Shown here: positions 24,601-37,960 of the stretch, in pieces
Layout: each line of letters opens with the position of its first letter
Position numbering within the stretch: position 1 is the first letter of the stretch
From: Tachypleus tridentatus
Taxonomy: Eukaryota; Arthropoda; Merostomata; Xiphosura; Limulidae
Direction: 5' to 3'
DNA length: 64,000 nucleotides
Assembly: GCF_004210375.1 (NCBI RefSeq)
Contig: NC_134829.1
Span: 57,280,107-57,344,106, forward strand
Notes under the pieces: generated by a model
Told to the model about the DNA's origin: nothing
Databases searched by the model: none
Seen by the model: only the letters and a program-made list of their open reading frames with translations
Program-made: the position numbers and the translations under genes

Positions 24601-27600
24601 GGCTGGATGTTAACATTAGTTTCCTAGTGGAACCATTACATTGATGGCTAGTAGCTAACTTTAGTCACACAGTAGTACCATTACAGGGTTGGCTAGTAGC
24701 TAACTTTAGTCACCCTGTAGTACCATAACATGGATAAATAGTAGCTAACTTTACTCACTCCAGTAGCACCATTACATGGATGAATAGAAGCTATCTTTTG
24801 TCACTCCAGTAGTACCATTACATGGATGAATAAAAGCTCATTTTTGTCAATCCAGTCGTATCATTACACGGATGGCTAGATATTAACTTTAGTCTCCTAG
24901 TAGTAACATTACGTTGATGGCTAGTAGCTAACTTTAGTCACACAGTAGTACCCTTACAGGGATGGCTAGTAGCTAACTTTAGTCATCCAGTAGTAACATT
25001 ACACGGATGGCTAGAAGCTACCTTTGGTCATTCCAATAGTACCACTACATGAATGAATAGAAGCTAACTTTTGTCACTCCAGTGATACCATTACATTGAT
25101 GAATAGAAGCTATATTTTGTCACACGAGTAGTACTATTACATGGATGAATAGAAGCTAACTTTGTCACTCCAGTAGTACCATTACATGGATGAATAGAAG
25201 TTAACTTTTGTCACTCCAGTAGTACCATTACACGGATGAATAGAAGCTAACTTTTGTCACTCCAGTAGTACTATTACATGGATGAATAGAAATTAACTTT
25301 TGTCACTCCAGTAGTACCATTACACGGATGAATAGCAGCTAACTTTTGTCACTCCAGTAGTATCATTACACGGATGAATAGAAGCTGACTTTTGTCACTT
25401 CAGTAGTACCATGACATAGATGAATAGAAGCTAAATTTGTTCACTCCAGTAATGCCATTGCATGGATGAATAGAAGCTACATTTTGTCACTTCAGTGGTA
25501 CTATTACATAGATGAATAGAAGCTAAATTTTGTTACTCCAGTAGTATTATTACATGGATGTATAGAAGCTAACTTTTGTCACTCCAGTAGTTTCATTACA
25601 CGGTTGAATAGAAGCTAACTTTTGTCATTCCAATAGTACCATTACATGGATGAATAAAAGCTAAATTTTGACAATACAGTAGTACCATTGCATGGATGTA
25701 TAGAAGCTAACTTTATCACTCCAGTAGTACCATAACATGGATGGCTAGTAGCTAACATTAGTCACCCAGCAGTACCATTACACGGATGGCTAGAAGCTAA
25801 CTTTAATCACCCAGCAGTACCATTACACGGATTGCTAGAAGCTAACTTTAGTCAACCAGTAGTACCATTACATAGATGAATAGAAGCTAACTTTTGTCAC
25901 TCCAGTAGTACCATTACATGGATGAATAGAAGCTAACTTTTGTCACTTCAGTGGTACCATTACATGGATGATTAGAAGCTAACTTTAGTCACCTTGTAGT
26001 ACCATTACATGGATAGCTAGTAGCTGACTTTTGTCACCCAGTAGTACCATGACATGGATGAATAGAAGCGATCTTTGTTCACTCTAATAGTACCATTACA
26101 TGGATGAACAAAAGCTAAATTTTATCACTCCAGTAGTACCATTACATGGATGAATAGAAGCTAACTTTTTCACCCAGCAATACCATTACACGGATGTCTA
26201 GTAGCTAACTTTAGTCACCCAGCAGTACCATTACATGGATGGCTAGTAGCTAACTTTAATCACCCAGTAGTACCATTACATGGATGAATAGAAGCTAACT
26301 TTTGTCACTTCTGTTGTATCATTACATAGATGAATTCAAGCTAACTTTGGTCAGTCCAGTAGTACCATTACATGGATAAATAGTAGCTAACTTTTATCAC
26401 TCCAGTACTACCATTACATAGATGAATAGAAGCTAACATTTATCACTCCAGTAGTACCATTACATGGGTGAATAGAAGCTAAATTTTTTCACTCCAGTAG
26501 TACCATTACATGGATGAATAGAAGCTAACTTTGTCACTCCAGTAGTACCATTACATGGATGAATAAAAGTTAACTTTTGTCACCAGTAGTACCCTGACAT
26601 GGATCAATAGAAGCTAAATTTCATCACCCCAGTAGTGCCATTACATGGATGAATAGAAGCTATCTTTGGTCACTCCAGTCGTATCATTACACGGATGGCT
26701 GGATGTTAACATTAGTTTCCTAGTGGAACCATTACATTGATGGCTAGTAGCTAACTTTAGTCACACAGTAGTACCATTACAGGGTTGGCTAGTAGCTAAC
26801 TTTAGTCACCCTGTAGTACCATAACATGGATAAATAGTAGCTAACTTTACTCACTCCAGTAGCACCATTACATGGATGAATAGAAGCTATCTTTTGTCAC
26901 TCCAGTAGTACCATTACATGGATGAATAAAAGCTCATTTTTGTCAATCCAGTCGTATCATTACACGGATGGCTAGATATTAACTTTAGTCTCCTAGTAGT
27001 AACATTACGTTGATGGCTAGTAGCTAACTTTAGTCACACAGTAGTACCCTTACAGGGATGGCTAGTAGCTAACTTTAGTCATCCAGTAGTAACATTACAC
27101 GGATGGCTAGAAGCTACCTTTGGTCATTCCAATAGTACCACTACATGAATGAATAGAAGCTAACTTTTGTCACTCCAGTGATACCATTACATTGATGAAT
27201 AGAAGCTATATTTTGTCACACGAGTAGTACTATTACATGGATGAATAGAAGCTAACTTTTGTCACTCCAGTAGTACCATTACATGGATGAATAGAAGTTA
27301 ACTTTTGTCACTCCAGTAGTACCATTACACGGATGAATAGAAGCTAACTTTTGTCACTCAGTAGTACTATTACATGGATGAATAGAAATTAACTTTTGTC
27401 ACTCCAGTAGTACCATTACACGGATGAATAGCAGCTAACTTTGTCACTCCAGTAGTATCATTACACGGATGAATAGAAGCTGACTTTTGTCACTTCAGTA
27501 GTACCATGACATAGATGAATAGAAGCTAAATTTGTTCACTCCAGTAATGCCATTGCATGGATGAATAGAAGCTACATTTTGTCACTTCAGTGGTACTATT

Positions 27601-30600
27601 ACATAGATGAATAGAAGCTAAATTTTGTTACTCAGTAGTATTATTACATGGATGTATAGAAGCTAACTTTTGTCACTCCAGTAGTTTCATTACACGGTTG
27701 AATAGAAGCTAACTTTTGTCATTCCAATAGTACCATTACATGGATGAATAAAAGCTAAATTTTGACAATACAGTAGTACCATTGCATGGATGTATAGAAG
27801 CTAACTTTTATCACTCCAGTAGTACCATAACATGGATGGCTAGTAGCTAACATTAGTCACCCAGCAGTACCATTACACGGATGGCTAGAAGCTAACTTTA
27901 ATCACCCAGCAGTACCATTACACGGATTGCTAGAAGCTAACTTTAGTCAACCAGTAGTACCATTACATAGATGAATAGAAGCTAACTTTTGTCACTCCAG
28001 TAGTACCATTACATGGATGAATAGAAGCTAACTTTTGTCACTTCAGTGGTACCATTACATGGATGATTAGAAGCTAACTTTAGTCACCTTGTAGTACCAT
28101 TACATGGATAGCTAGTAGCTGACTTTTGTCACCCAGTAGTACCATGACATGGATGAATAGAAGCGATCTTTGTTCACTCTAATAGTACCATTACATGGAT
28201 GAACAAAAGCTAAATTTTATCACTCCAGTAGTACCATTACATGGATGAATAGAAGCTAACTTTTTCACCCAGCAATACCATTACACGGATGTCTAGTAGC
28301 TAACTTTAGTCACCCAGCAGTACCATTACATGGATGGCTAGTAGCTAACTTTAATCACCCAGTAGTACCATTACATGGATGAATAGAAGTTAACTTTTGT
28401 CACTCTAGTAGTACCATTACATGGATGAATAGATGCTAACTTTTGTTACTCAATTAGTACCATTAAATGGATGAATAGAATTAACTTTTGTCACTCCAAT
28501 TTTACCATTACACGGATGAATAGAAGCTAACTTTTGTCACTCCAATATTACCATTACATGGATGTATAGAAGTTAACTTTTGTCACTCCAGTAGTTTCAT
28601 TACACGAAAGAATAGAAGCTAACTTTTGTCATTCCAGTAGTACCATGACATGGATGAATAAAAACTAAATTTTGACACTACAGTAGTACCATTGCATGGA
28701 TGTATAGAAGCTAACTTTTGTCACTCCAGTAGTACCATAACATGGATGAATAGAAGCTAACATTTCTCACTCCAGTAGTGCCATGACATGGATGAATAGA
28801 AGCTAACCTTTTCACGCCAATAGTACCATTACATGGATGAATAGAAGCTAACTTTTGTCACTTCTGTTGTATCATTACATAGATGAATTCAAGCTAACTT
28901 TGGTCAGTCCAGTAGTACCATTACATGGATAAATAGTAGCTAACTTTTATCACTCCAGTACTACCATTACATAGATGAATAGAAGCTAACATTTATCACT
29001 CCAGTAGTACCATTACATGGGTGAATAGAAGCTAAATTTTTTCACTCCAGTAGTACCATTACATGGATGAATAGAAGCTAACTTTTGTCACTCCAGTAGT
29101 ACCATTACATGGATGAATAAAGTTAACTTTTGTCACCAGTAGTACCCTGACATGGATCAATAGAAGCTAAATTTCATCACCCCAGTAGTGCCATTACATG
29201 GATGAATAGAAGCTATCTTTGGTCACTCCAGTCGTATCATTACACGGATGGCTGGATGTTAACATTAGTCTCCTAGTGGAACCATTACATTGATGGCTAG
29301 TAGCTAACTTTAGTCACACAGTAGTACCATTACAGGGTTGGCTAGTAGCTAACTTTAGTCACCCTGTAGTACCATAACATGGATAAATAGTAGCTAACTT
29401 TACTCACTCCAGTAGCACCATTACATGGATGAATAGAAGCTATCTTTTGTCACTCCAGTAGTACCATTACATGGATGAATAAAAGCTCATTTTGTCAATC
29501 CAGTCGTATCATTACACGGATGGCTAGATATTAACTTTAGTCTCCTAGTAGTACCATTACGTTGATGGCTAGTAGCTAACTTTAGTCACACAGTAGTACC
29601 CTTACAGGGATGGCTAGTAGCTAACTTTAGTCATCCAGTAGTAACATTACACGGATGGCTAGAAGCTACCTTTGGTCATTCCAATAGTACCACTACATGA
29701 ATGAATAGAAGCTAACTTTTGTCACTCCAGTGATACCATTACATTGATGAATAGAAGCTATATTTTGTCACACGAGTAGTACTATTACATGGATGAATAG
29801 AAGCTAACTTTTGTCACTCCAGTAGTACCATTACATGGATGAATAGAAGTTAACTTTTGTCACTCCAGTAGTACCATTACACGGATGAATAGAAGCTAAC
29901 TTTTGTCACTCCAGTAGTACTATTACATGGATGAATAGAAATTAACTTTTGTCACTCCAGTAGTACCCTTACACGGATGAATAGCAGCTAACTTTTGTCA
30001 CTCCAGTAGTATCATTACACGGATGAATAGAAGCTGACTTTTGTCACTTCAGTAGTACCATGACATAGATGAATAGAAGCTAAATTTGTTCACTCCAGTA
30101 ATGCCATTGCATGGATGAATAGAAGCTACATTTTGTCACTTCAGTGGTACTATTATATAGATGAATAGAAGCTAAATTTTGTTACTCCAGTAGTGTTATT
30201 ACATGGATGTATAGAAGCTAACTTTTGTCATTCCAGTAGTTCCATTTCACGGATGAATAGAAGCTAACTTTTGTCATTCCAATAGTACCATTACATGGAT
30301 GAATAAAAGCTAAATTTTGACAATACAGTAGTACCATTGCATGGATGTATAGAAGCTAACTTTTGTCATTCCAGTAGTACCATAACATGGATGGCTAGGA
30401 GCTAACATTAATCACCCAGCAGTACCATTACACGGATGGCTAGAAGCTAACTTTAATCACCCAGCAGTACCATTACACGGATTGCTAGAAGCTAACTTTA
30501 GTCAACCAGTAGTACCATTACATAGATGAATAGAAGCTAACTTTTGTCACTCCAGTAGTACCATTACATGGATGAATAGAAGCTAACTTTTGTCACTTCA

Positions 30601-32326
30601 GTGGTACCATTACATGGATGATTAGAAGCTAACTTTAGTCACCTTGTAGTACCATTACATGGATAGCTAGTAGCTGACTTTTGTCACCCAGTAGTACCAT
30701 GACATGGATGAATAAAAGCGATCTTTGTTCACTCTAATAGTACCATTACATGGATGAACAAAAGCTAAATTTTATCACTCCAGTAGTACCATTACATGGA
30801 TGAATAGAAGCTAACTTTTTTCACCCAGCAATACCATTACACGGATGTCTAGTAGCTAACTTAAGTCACCCAGCAGTACCATTACATGGATGGCTAGTAG
30901 CTAACTTTAATCACCCAGTAGTACCATTACATGGATGAATAGAAGTTAACTTTTGTCATTCTAGTAGTACCATTACATGGATGAATAGATGCTAACTTTT
31001 GTTACTCAATTAGTACCATTAAATGGATGAATAGAATTAACTTTTGTCACTCCAATTTTACCATTACACGGATGAATAGAAGCTAACTTTTGTCACTCCA
31101 ATATTACCATTACATGGATGTATAGAAGTTAACTTTTGTCACTCCAGTATTACCATTACATGGATGTATAGAAGCTAACTTTTGTCACTCCAGTAGTTTC
31201 ATTACACGGATGAATAGAAGCTAACTTTTGTCATTCCAGTAGTACCATTACATGGATGAATAAAAGCTAAATTTTGACACTACAGTAGTACCATTGCATG
31301 GATGTATAGAAGCTAACTTTTGTCACTCCAGTAGTACCATAACATGGATGAATAGAAGCTAACTTTTGTCACTCCAGTAGTACCATGACATGGATGAATA
31401 GAAGCTAACTTTAATCACCGAGTAGTACCATTACACAGATGAATAGAAGCTAAATTTTGTCACTCCAGTAGTACCATTACATGGATGAATAAAAGCTCAC
31501 TTTTGTCAATCCAGTCGTATCATTACACGGATGGCTAGATATTAACTTTAGTCACACAGTAGTACCATTACTGGGATGGCTAGTAGCTAACTTTAGTCAC
31601 CCAGTAGTACCATTACAGGGATGGCAAGCAGCTAACTTTAGTCAACCAGTAGTACCATTACATAGATGAATAAAAGCTAACATTTTTCACTCCAGTAGTA
31701 CCATTACATGGATGAATAGAAGCTAATTTTTGTCACTTCAGTAGTACCATGACATAGATGAATAGAAGCTGAATTTGTTCACTCCAGTAGTACCATTACA
31801 TGGATGAATAGAAGCTAACTTTTGTCACTCCTGTAGTACCATTACATGGATGAATAGAAGCTAAGTTTAGTCACCCAGTAGTACTATGACAAGGATGAAA
31901 AGAAGCTATCTTCAGTCACCTAGTAGTACCATTACATGGATAGCTAGTAGCTGACTTTTGTCACCCAGTAGTACCATGAAATGGATGAATAGAAGCGATC
32001 TTTGGTGACTCCAATAGTACTATTACATGGATGAACAAAAGCTAAATTTTATCACTCCAGTAGTACCATTACATCGATTAATAGAAGCTAACTTTTTTCA
32101 TTGCAGTAGTACCATGACATGGATGAATAGAAGCGAAAGATGGTCTCTCCAATAGTATTTTTACATTGATGAATATAAGCTATCTTTGGTCACTCCAGTT
32201 GTAGCATGACATGGATAAATAGAAACGAAAGTTGGTCTCTCCAATAGTACCAATACATGGATGAATAGAAGCTAACTTTTGTTACTCTAGTAGTACCATT
32301 ACATGGATGAATGAAAGCTAAATTTA
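9602..32326. repeat. 22.7-kb satellite array of 45/46-bp monomers
   Basis: About 490-500 tandem monomers. The main type is 46 bp and contains 'gtaccattacatggatgaat' then 'agaagctaacttttgtcact'. A second 45-bp type has 'gatggctagtagctaac' and 'agtcacccag'. The edges (about 9602-11600 and 31350-32326) hold more divergent monomers. The centre is built from long near-identical higher-order blocks. Because the period is not a multiple of 3 and each monomer holds TAG and TAA, all frames are closed and no open frame exceeds 60 codons anywhere in the array. No SINE interrupts it. This looks like a satellite shaped by unequal exchange. Its exact length depends on the assembly. Confidence 0.97.
11610..13390. 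repeat. 1.78-kb higher-order block, first of an adjacent pair
   Basis: The block beginning near 'gtcacccgagtagtaccctg' (11640) recurs 1781 bp downstream (13421), with the following 1.7 kb nearly identical to about 15170. Example differences are TTTT to TTT near 14240 and 'tggtaac' versus 'tgctaac' near 13170/14950. This is a recent tandem segmental duplication within the array. Confidence 0.8.
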
Positions 32327-33412
32327 AAACGGATCAAGGATTGTTACAAATAAATAGTTATTGTACCACGGATCAAGAATTTTTAGAAATAAATAGTTAT
32401 TATACCACGTCACGGATCAAGAATTGTTAGAAGTAAATAGTTATTATACCACGGATCAAGGATTGTTACAAATAATTATTTATTTTAGCAAGGATCAAGG
32501 ATTGTTAGAAATAAATAGTTATTGTACCACGGATCAATGTTTGTTACATATAAATAGTTATTATACCACGTATCAATGATTGTTTCAAATAAATCGTTTT
32601 TGTTCCACGGATCAAAAATTGTTAGAAATAAATAGTTAGTGTACCATGGATCCAGGATTGTTAGAAATAAATTGTTGTTGTAACACCGATCAAAGATTGC
32701 TACAAATAAATAGTTATTGTACCACGGATCAAAAATTGTTAGAAATAAATAGTTATTGTACCACGGATCAAGGATTGTTAGAAATAAATTGTTATTGTAC
32801 CACGAATCAAAAATTGTTACAAATAAATAGTTATTGTACCGCGGATCAAGAATTGTTAGAAATAAATAGTTATTGTACCACGGATCAAGAATTGTTAGAA
32901 ATAAATAGTTATTGTACCACGGATCAAGGATTGTTAGAAATAAATAGTTATTGTACCATGGATCAAGGATTGTATGAAATAAATAGTTATTGTACCACGG
33001 ATCTAGAATTGTTAGAAATAAACAGTTATTATACCACGGATCAAGCATTGTTAGAAATAAATAGTTATTGTACCACGGATCAAGGTTTGTTACATATAAA
33101 TAGTTATTATACCACGTATCAAAAATTGTTACAAATAAATAGTTATTGTTCCACGGATCAAAAATTGTTACAAATAAATAGTTATTGTACCGCGGATCAA
33201 GAATTGTTAGAAATAAATAGTTATTGTACCACGGATCAAGGATTGTTAGAAATAAATAGTTTTTGTACCACGGATCAAGAATTGATAGAAATTAATAGTT
33301 ATTATACCACGGATCAAGAATTGTTAGAAATAAATAGTTATTATACCACGGATGAGGAATTGTTAGAAATAAATAGTTATTGTACCACGGATCAAGGATT
33401 GTTACACGCTAA
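32327..33412. repeat. 39-bp satellite array, about 28 copies
   Basis: The unit contains 'ttgtaccacggatcaagg' followed by 'attgttagaaataaatag'. It begins abruptly after the last 46-bp monomer. Because 39 bp equals 13 codons and the unit lacks stops in some frames, both strands stay open: 262 codons on + (32646-33434, repeating TTDQGLLEINSYC) and 187 codons on - (33048-32485, repeating LDPWYNNYLFLTI). Two overlapping antisense frames of this kind come from periodicity. I see no evidence for a protein. Confidence 0.93.
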
Positions 33413-33632
33413 AAGTAGTCACATTAATGGGTGAGTAAGAATGGTTTGAAACTAGCAAAAGTCACTCTAGGATTGAATACAAATGTCTGGAACCTCAAGC
33501 TAAATATAGATGGTTAAAAGCTAAGAGAAGTCACACTAGGATGGGTGGAATCTGACAATTACCTTGTCTGAGATGGCTAGAAGCTAACATTACCACTGTA
33601 TGATAATGGTGGAAAGGAAGCCAACACTAATC
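33413..33632. repeat. Decayed relics of the 46-bp satellite
   Basis: Spaced fragments such as 'agatggctagaagctaac', 'gctaaaagtagtcac' and 'gctaagagaagtcacac' match parts of the 46-bp monomer but are badly diverged. They suggest the 46-bp array once extended past the 39-bp array. Confidence 0.55.
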
Positions 33633-34579
33633 ACTCTTAAACACGTAAGATGTTCTTATTAATTTGGTTTCCGCTGTCCATCCACTTAAAGCTTGTTCCA
33701 ACAGGAAACAATGTCTAAACACGAGGCAATCTGTTGTTATGGTACAAGTATAAATGAAAATTATAAATAGACATGACTTCCTGGAACACAATATCATTTT
33801 CCGTTTTTTGAAGACTAAATATGTTTTCGTTCATATATAGATAATTTAAACGAAATTCTTCGAATCTGCATATTCAATACTTTTTCGTTTTCTCCACGTA
33901 ATTTGGCTTGAATTTCTTTCAAGCTCATGAGATGTGTTTCCAGAGTTTAATCAACAAAAAATACAATTTGTTGCTCATCAATTAAAGCCTTAAAACGAAG
34001 ATAAATTTAATTACCTTAGAGTAATTTTTTGAAACTTGCAAAGTTTTGAATTAATCCTGCCATTAGTACGAACATTTAAAGTGTAAACGTAAATGAGCCA
34101 TTAGTGATAAGTGTAGGTAGGCTTACTATTTTTCCCTACCGAACCCTTCAATATATCATTATTTGTGGGATGAATATTACCAAGTAAAACTTTTGCTTAA
34201 GTGTTGTATAATAAGTGTCTAAATTTTACGTGGGTTTTAATTCATCAGGGTATGTTCACGTCTGTTACATAATCAATATTGCTCAAACACGGGTACCACG
34301 AGGATGTTCGCAGCCCACTTTTAGTCTCGCGACTGGCGTCTTCATTTTTATCGTTGTGATTTTACGTCTTCTACACAAACCAGCTTCCAGTAGTCGGTAA
34401 AGTAAACATTCTTAACTTTCTCGTAATTAAAATTTAAAATCTAACTGAAAGTCAAGATTTATTCAAGAACTGAGACATTAAAATCTAATCAACTTTCTTG
34501 AAACAGAGAAAAGCGAAATATCTCTAGCATTAGAGTGATCGTATATTTAACCTTATCACAGAGAATTTAACACAGTTAT
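33633..34579. other. Unique AT-rich sequence, no gene seen
   Basis: A 61-codon open frame at 34215-34400 has no recognisable similarity. No repeats recognised. Confidence 0.55.
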
Positions 34580-37264
34580 AATTCATACATAGTCTCTAGA
34601 CATTTAGATCTTATCATGGATATGATTCATTCATAACCTCTGGACACTTAGATCTTTACTTGAAGATGATTCATTCATAGTCTCTAGACACTTAGATCTT
34701 ATCATGGATATGATTCATTCATAGCCTCTAGACACTTAGATCTTAACATGGAGATAATTCATTCATAGTCTCTGAACACTTAGATCTTAAAATGAAGGTG
34801 ATTCATTCATAACCTCTGGACACTTAGATCTTAACATGGAGATGATTCATTCATAGTCTCTGGACACTTAGCTCTTAACATGGAGATGATTCATTCATAG
34901 CCTATAGACACTTAGATCTTAATATGGAGATGATTCATTCATAGTCTCTAGACACTTAGATCTTACCATGAGAATGAATCACATATAGCTTTTAGACACT
35001 TAGATCTTATCATGGAGATGATTCATTCATAGTCTCCAGACACTTAGATCTTAACATTGATATGATTCATTCATAGCCTCAGGACACTTAGATATTAACA
35101 TGGAGATGATTCATTCATAGCCTCTGGACACTTAGATTCTAAAGTGAAGGTGATTCATTCATAGCCTTTAGACTCTTAAATCTTAACATGGAGATGATTC
35201 ATTCAGTCTCTAGACACTTAACTCTTAACATGGAGATAATTCATTCATAGACTCTGGACACTTAGATCTTAACATTGAGATGATTCATTCATAGCCTCTG
35301 GACACTTAGATCTTAATATGGAGATTATTCATTCATAACTTCTAGACACTTAGATCTTAACATGGAGATGATTCATTCATATTTTCTAGACTCTTTGATC
35401 TTAACATTGAGATGATTCATTCATAGTCTCCAGACACTTAGATCCTAACACTGGGATGATTCATATATAGTCTCTAGACACTTAGATCTTATCATGGAGA
35501 TGATTCATTCATAGCTTCTGGACACTTAGATCTTAACGTAAAGATGATTCATTCATAGCCTCTAGACACTTAGATCTTAACATGGAGATGATTCATTCAT
35601 TGTCTCTAGACACTTAGATCTTAACATGGAGATGATTCATTCATATTCTCTAGACACTTAGACCTTAACATTGAGATGATTCATTTATAACCTCTGGACA
35701 CTTAGATATTAACATGGAGATGATTCATTCACAGTCTCTAGACACTTAGATCTTAACATTGAGATGATTCATTCATAGCCTCTGGACACTTAGATCTTAA
35801 CATGGTGATGATTCATTCATAGTCTCTAGACACTTAGATCTTAACATGAGAATGAATTACATATAGCTTTTTGACACTTAGATCTTATCATGGAGATGAT
35901 TCATTCAGAGCCTCTAGACTCTTAGATCTTAACATGAAGATGATTCATATATAGTCTCTAAACACCTAGATCTTAACATTGAGATGATTTATTCATTGTC
36001 TCTAGACACTTAGATCTTAACATGGAGATGATTCATTCATAGTCTCTAGACACTTAGATCTTAACATGGAGATGATTCATTCATAACCTCTGGACACTTA
36101 GATCTTAACATGGAGATAATTCATTCATATTCTCTAGACTCTTAGATCTTGAGATGATTCGTTCATAGCCTCTGGACACTTAGATCTTAACATAGAGATG
36201 ACTCATTCATAGTCTCCAAACACTTAGATCTTAACACGGGGATGATTCATATATAGTCTCTAGACACTTAGATCTTAACATGGAGATGATTCATTCATAG
36301 TCTCTAGACACTTAGATCTTAACATTGAAATGATTCATTCATAGCCTCTGGACAGTTAGATGTTAACGTAAAGATGATTCATTCATAGCCTATAGACACT
36401 TAGATCTTAATATGGAGATGATTCATTCATAGTCTCTAGACACTTAGATCTTACCATGAGAATGAATCACATATAGCTTTTAGACACTTAGATCTTATCA
36501 TGGAGATGATTCATTCATAGTCTCCAGACACTTAGATCTTAACATTGATATGATTCATTCATAGCCTCAGGACACTTATATATTAACATGGAGATGATTC
36601 ATTCATAGCCTCTGGACACTTAGATCCTAAAGTGAAGGTGATTCATTCATAGCCTTTAGACTCTTAAATCTTAACATGGAGATGATTCATTCATAGTCTC
36701 TAGACACTTAACTCTTAACATGGAGATGATTCATTCATAGACTCTGGACACTTAGATCTTAACATTGAGATGATTCATTCATAGCCTCTGGACACTTAGA
36801 TCTTAATATGGAGATTATTCATTCATAACTTCTAGACACTTAGATCTTAACATTGAGATGATTCATTCATAGTCTCCAGACACTTAGATCCTAACACTGG
36901 GATGATTCATATATAGTCTCTAGACACTTAGATCTTATCATGGAGATGATTCATTCATAGCTTCTGGACACTTAGATCATAACGTAAAGATGATTCATTC
37001 ATAGCCTCTAGACACTTAGATCTTAACATGGAGATGATTCATTCATTGTCTCTAGACACTTCGATTTTAATATTGAGATGATGTATTCATAGCCTCTGGA
37101 CACTTAACTCTTAACATGGAGATGATTCATTCATTGTCTCTAGACACTTAGATCTTAATATTGAGATGATTTATTCATAGCCTCTGGACACTTAGCTCTT
37201 AACATGGAGATGATTCATTCATAGCCTCTGGACACTTAGATATTATCATGGAGATGATTCATTA
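34580..37264. repeat. 44-bp satellite array, about 61 copies
   Basis: The unit contains 'gatgattcattcatag', 'tctctagacacttagatc' and 'ttaacatggagat'. Many units carry AGATCT and TCTAGA. Variants such as 'atgagaatgaatcacata' recur at long spacing, which shows a higher-order duplication (see findings). The boundary with unique DNA at 37264 is sharp. Confidence 0.96.
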
Positions 37265-37698
37265 ACATTATCCCTAGCATCATCATTGGTAACACAGAAA
37301 AACTTGTATTGTTAAACAACTTTTATTGTTAACTAGTAAACTCTGAAAAGCTTTAATTGGAATCCTGTTAAACATTGTGGGACGTATTGTTTAGAGACAT
37401 TTATAAAAAGCTGTGAGTTTGAATAACTGTGAAAAGGATAGAAAATGTGCAAGTTTACTGGACAAGAAACAATAAATATATTTCAATTTGTTACATGAAT
37501 TGTGTATATTCAAATAATAAAAGTTTCTTTGTGACGTTGTCATGGCGCATTTTTAAAGTAGGCAGTAAATTTGAGAGTGGTCTTCGAAGTTTTTATATTA
37601 ATTTCAAAAATACAATATAAACTAAGTTTTGTAAAGTGTGTTGTAAGTTAATAGGCCTTCTTTATATGTTAATAGGTGAGTATAAAACTTTGAGTATA
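37265..37698. other. Unique sequence, no gene seen
   Basis: A 63-codon open frame (37429-37620) is unrecognised. Otherwise featureless. Confidence 0.5.
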
Positions 37699-37820
37699 CA
37701 GATGCTTGCCACTGAAACCATAAACACTGTAGACAGATGTGTGCTACTTGGACCATAAACATTGTGGACAGATGCTTGCCACTGGTACCATAAACAATGT
37801 AGATAGATGCTTGCCACTGG
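37699..37820. repeat. 35-bp tandem repeat, about 3.5 copies
   Basis: 'accataaac' recurs at 37717, 37752 and 37787 with 'agatgcttgccactgg' between. The period is 35 bp and the copies are slightly diverged. Confidence 0.9.
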
Positions 37821-37960
37821 AGAGAATATAGTAAGAATCTATGGCTGTCATTAGGTCTTGAATATCTTTTGAATCCACCATTGAGAAGCGTTTCATTAAA
37901 ACTGACAAGTTTGTTAGTTATGTGCTTCCAACTAGGATGTGTAGACTTATAATTAGTATG

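Noticed and set aside
9602..32326. CRISPR-like array
   Set aside because: There is no repeat-spacer alternation: the whole 45/46-bp monomer is conserved, and the surroundings are clearly animal DNA with SINEs.
32646..33434. 262-codon plus-strand open frame as a gene
   Set aside because: It is exactly the 39-bp satellite read in one frame. The opposite strand is also open, and the borders match the array.
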